From the NCBI GenBank assembly GCA_900290315.1, contig OKRF01000375.1, forward strand, positions 292-5,669: DNA of 5,378 nucleotides, read 5' to 3'. A model generated the notes under the pieces. That model searched no databases, had not been told where the DNA came from, and saw only the letters and a list, made by a program, of their open reading frames with translations. Source of the DNA: Candidatus Sulfopaludibacter sp. SbA3 (GTDB lineage: Bacteria > Acidobacteriota > Terriglobia > Bryobacterales > Bryobacteraceae). This document shows positions 5,264-5,378 of this stretch, one piece after another (within the stretch, counting starts at the first letter, position 1; every line of letters starts with the position of its first letter). The position numbers and the translations under genes are program-made.

Positions 5264-5294
5264 GGCTTCGCCTCATGAGCCGACTCTCTCGAAA
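5264..5294 (+). repeat. Truncated 42-nt repeat unit with CTCTCTCGAAAA border
   Basis: Positions 5264-5285 match the second half of the 42-nt unit (GGCTTCGCCTCATGAGCC and onward), followed by the same CTCTCTCGAAAA border found after copy 2. The first half of the unit's hairpin is missing, so the unit appears cut about 40 bp upstream of the decayed minus-strand gene pair. The 26 nt that follow (5295-5320) show nothing recognisable. Confidence 0.75.
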
Positions 5295-5320
5295 ATCCCG
5301 AACCGTGTGTCCGCCGCAAA

Positions 5321-5378
5321 TCCGTGCCAGGCTCGAAATTCGCCGCCTTTTGGCGAATCTTCGTGCCTGGCTCGAGTT
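5321..5378. repeat. 58-nt bulged-hairpin repeat, right copy (cut by window edge)
   Basis: This copy is in the same orientation as 273-330 and differs at one base (G at 5376). It keeps both stems: ATTCGCC/GGCGAAT inside and GCCAGGC/GCCTGGC outside. The unit may continue beyond the window. With the left copy it forms near-identical direct repeats about 5.05 kb apart, enclosing everything else of interest here. Confidence 0.85.

Noticed and set aside
4950..5278. Plus-strand open frames at the right end (4950-5192, 4966-5223, 5048-5278)
   Set aside because: They are antisense to the small partner gene and to the repeat, with no recognisable domain.

Overview
The window comes from a bacterium of fairly high G+C content (my impression is about 60%). 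It has compact operons joined by ATGA stop/start overlaps, but much of the rest is repeats and decayed genes. I cannot name the organism. The small broken gene pair at the right end reminds me of pairs seen in Acidobacteriota and similar soil bacteria. Four GCGATCGC octamers also allow a cyanobacterial reading. Neither is secure.

Layout. Positions 1-523 contain no convincing gene. They hold a possible terminator (23-44), then a mosaic of inverted and direct repeats: a 16-bp inverted repeat (73-131), abutting hairpins (151-223), three copies of a 42-nt unit (224-265, 368-408, 482-523), a bulged hairpin unit (273-330) and a unit carrying a GACAGACGA/TCGTCTGTC hairpin (407-480). Positions 589-4308 hold a four-gene plus-strand operon: an AMP-forming amino-acid-activating enzyme (589-2096, frame-broken near 1174), a GNAT acyltransferase (2093-2914), a stand-alone acyl carrier protein (3011-3244) and a FabH-like ketosynthase (3241-4308). 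Positions 4318-4414 carry an inverted second copy of the repeat composite, fused to the 5' half of a tRNA-like sequence (4414-4445, minus). Positions 4436-5221 (minus) hold a decayed two-gene module: a small helical protein with an internal stop, followed by a DUF6036-like nucleotidyltransferase with a frameshift and an internal deletion. The right edge (5264-5378) repeats units from the left edge.

How the genes could work together (inference). The adenylating enzyme has no fused carrier domain, so the free ACP is its natural partner or carries a separate acyl chain. The ketosynthase would make a C-C bond on an ACP-bound thioester, and the GNAT would pass an acyl or aminoacyl group to an amine. 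Similar gene sets occur in surface-glycan and flagellin-glycosylation loci (from memory, the Campylobacter jejuni Cj1303-Cj1308 region). A short acyl or aminoacyl decoration is therefore a reasonable guess; the product is unknown.

Most notable points: the operon's first gene is broken just before a core motif. A repeat hairpin sits between the GNAT and ACP genes, where the ACP start appears twice exactly 100 bp apart, as if the element split an ATGA junction. The same repeat family borders the operon, the tRNA remnant and the dead nucleotidyltransferase module.
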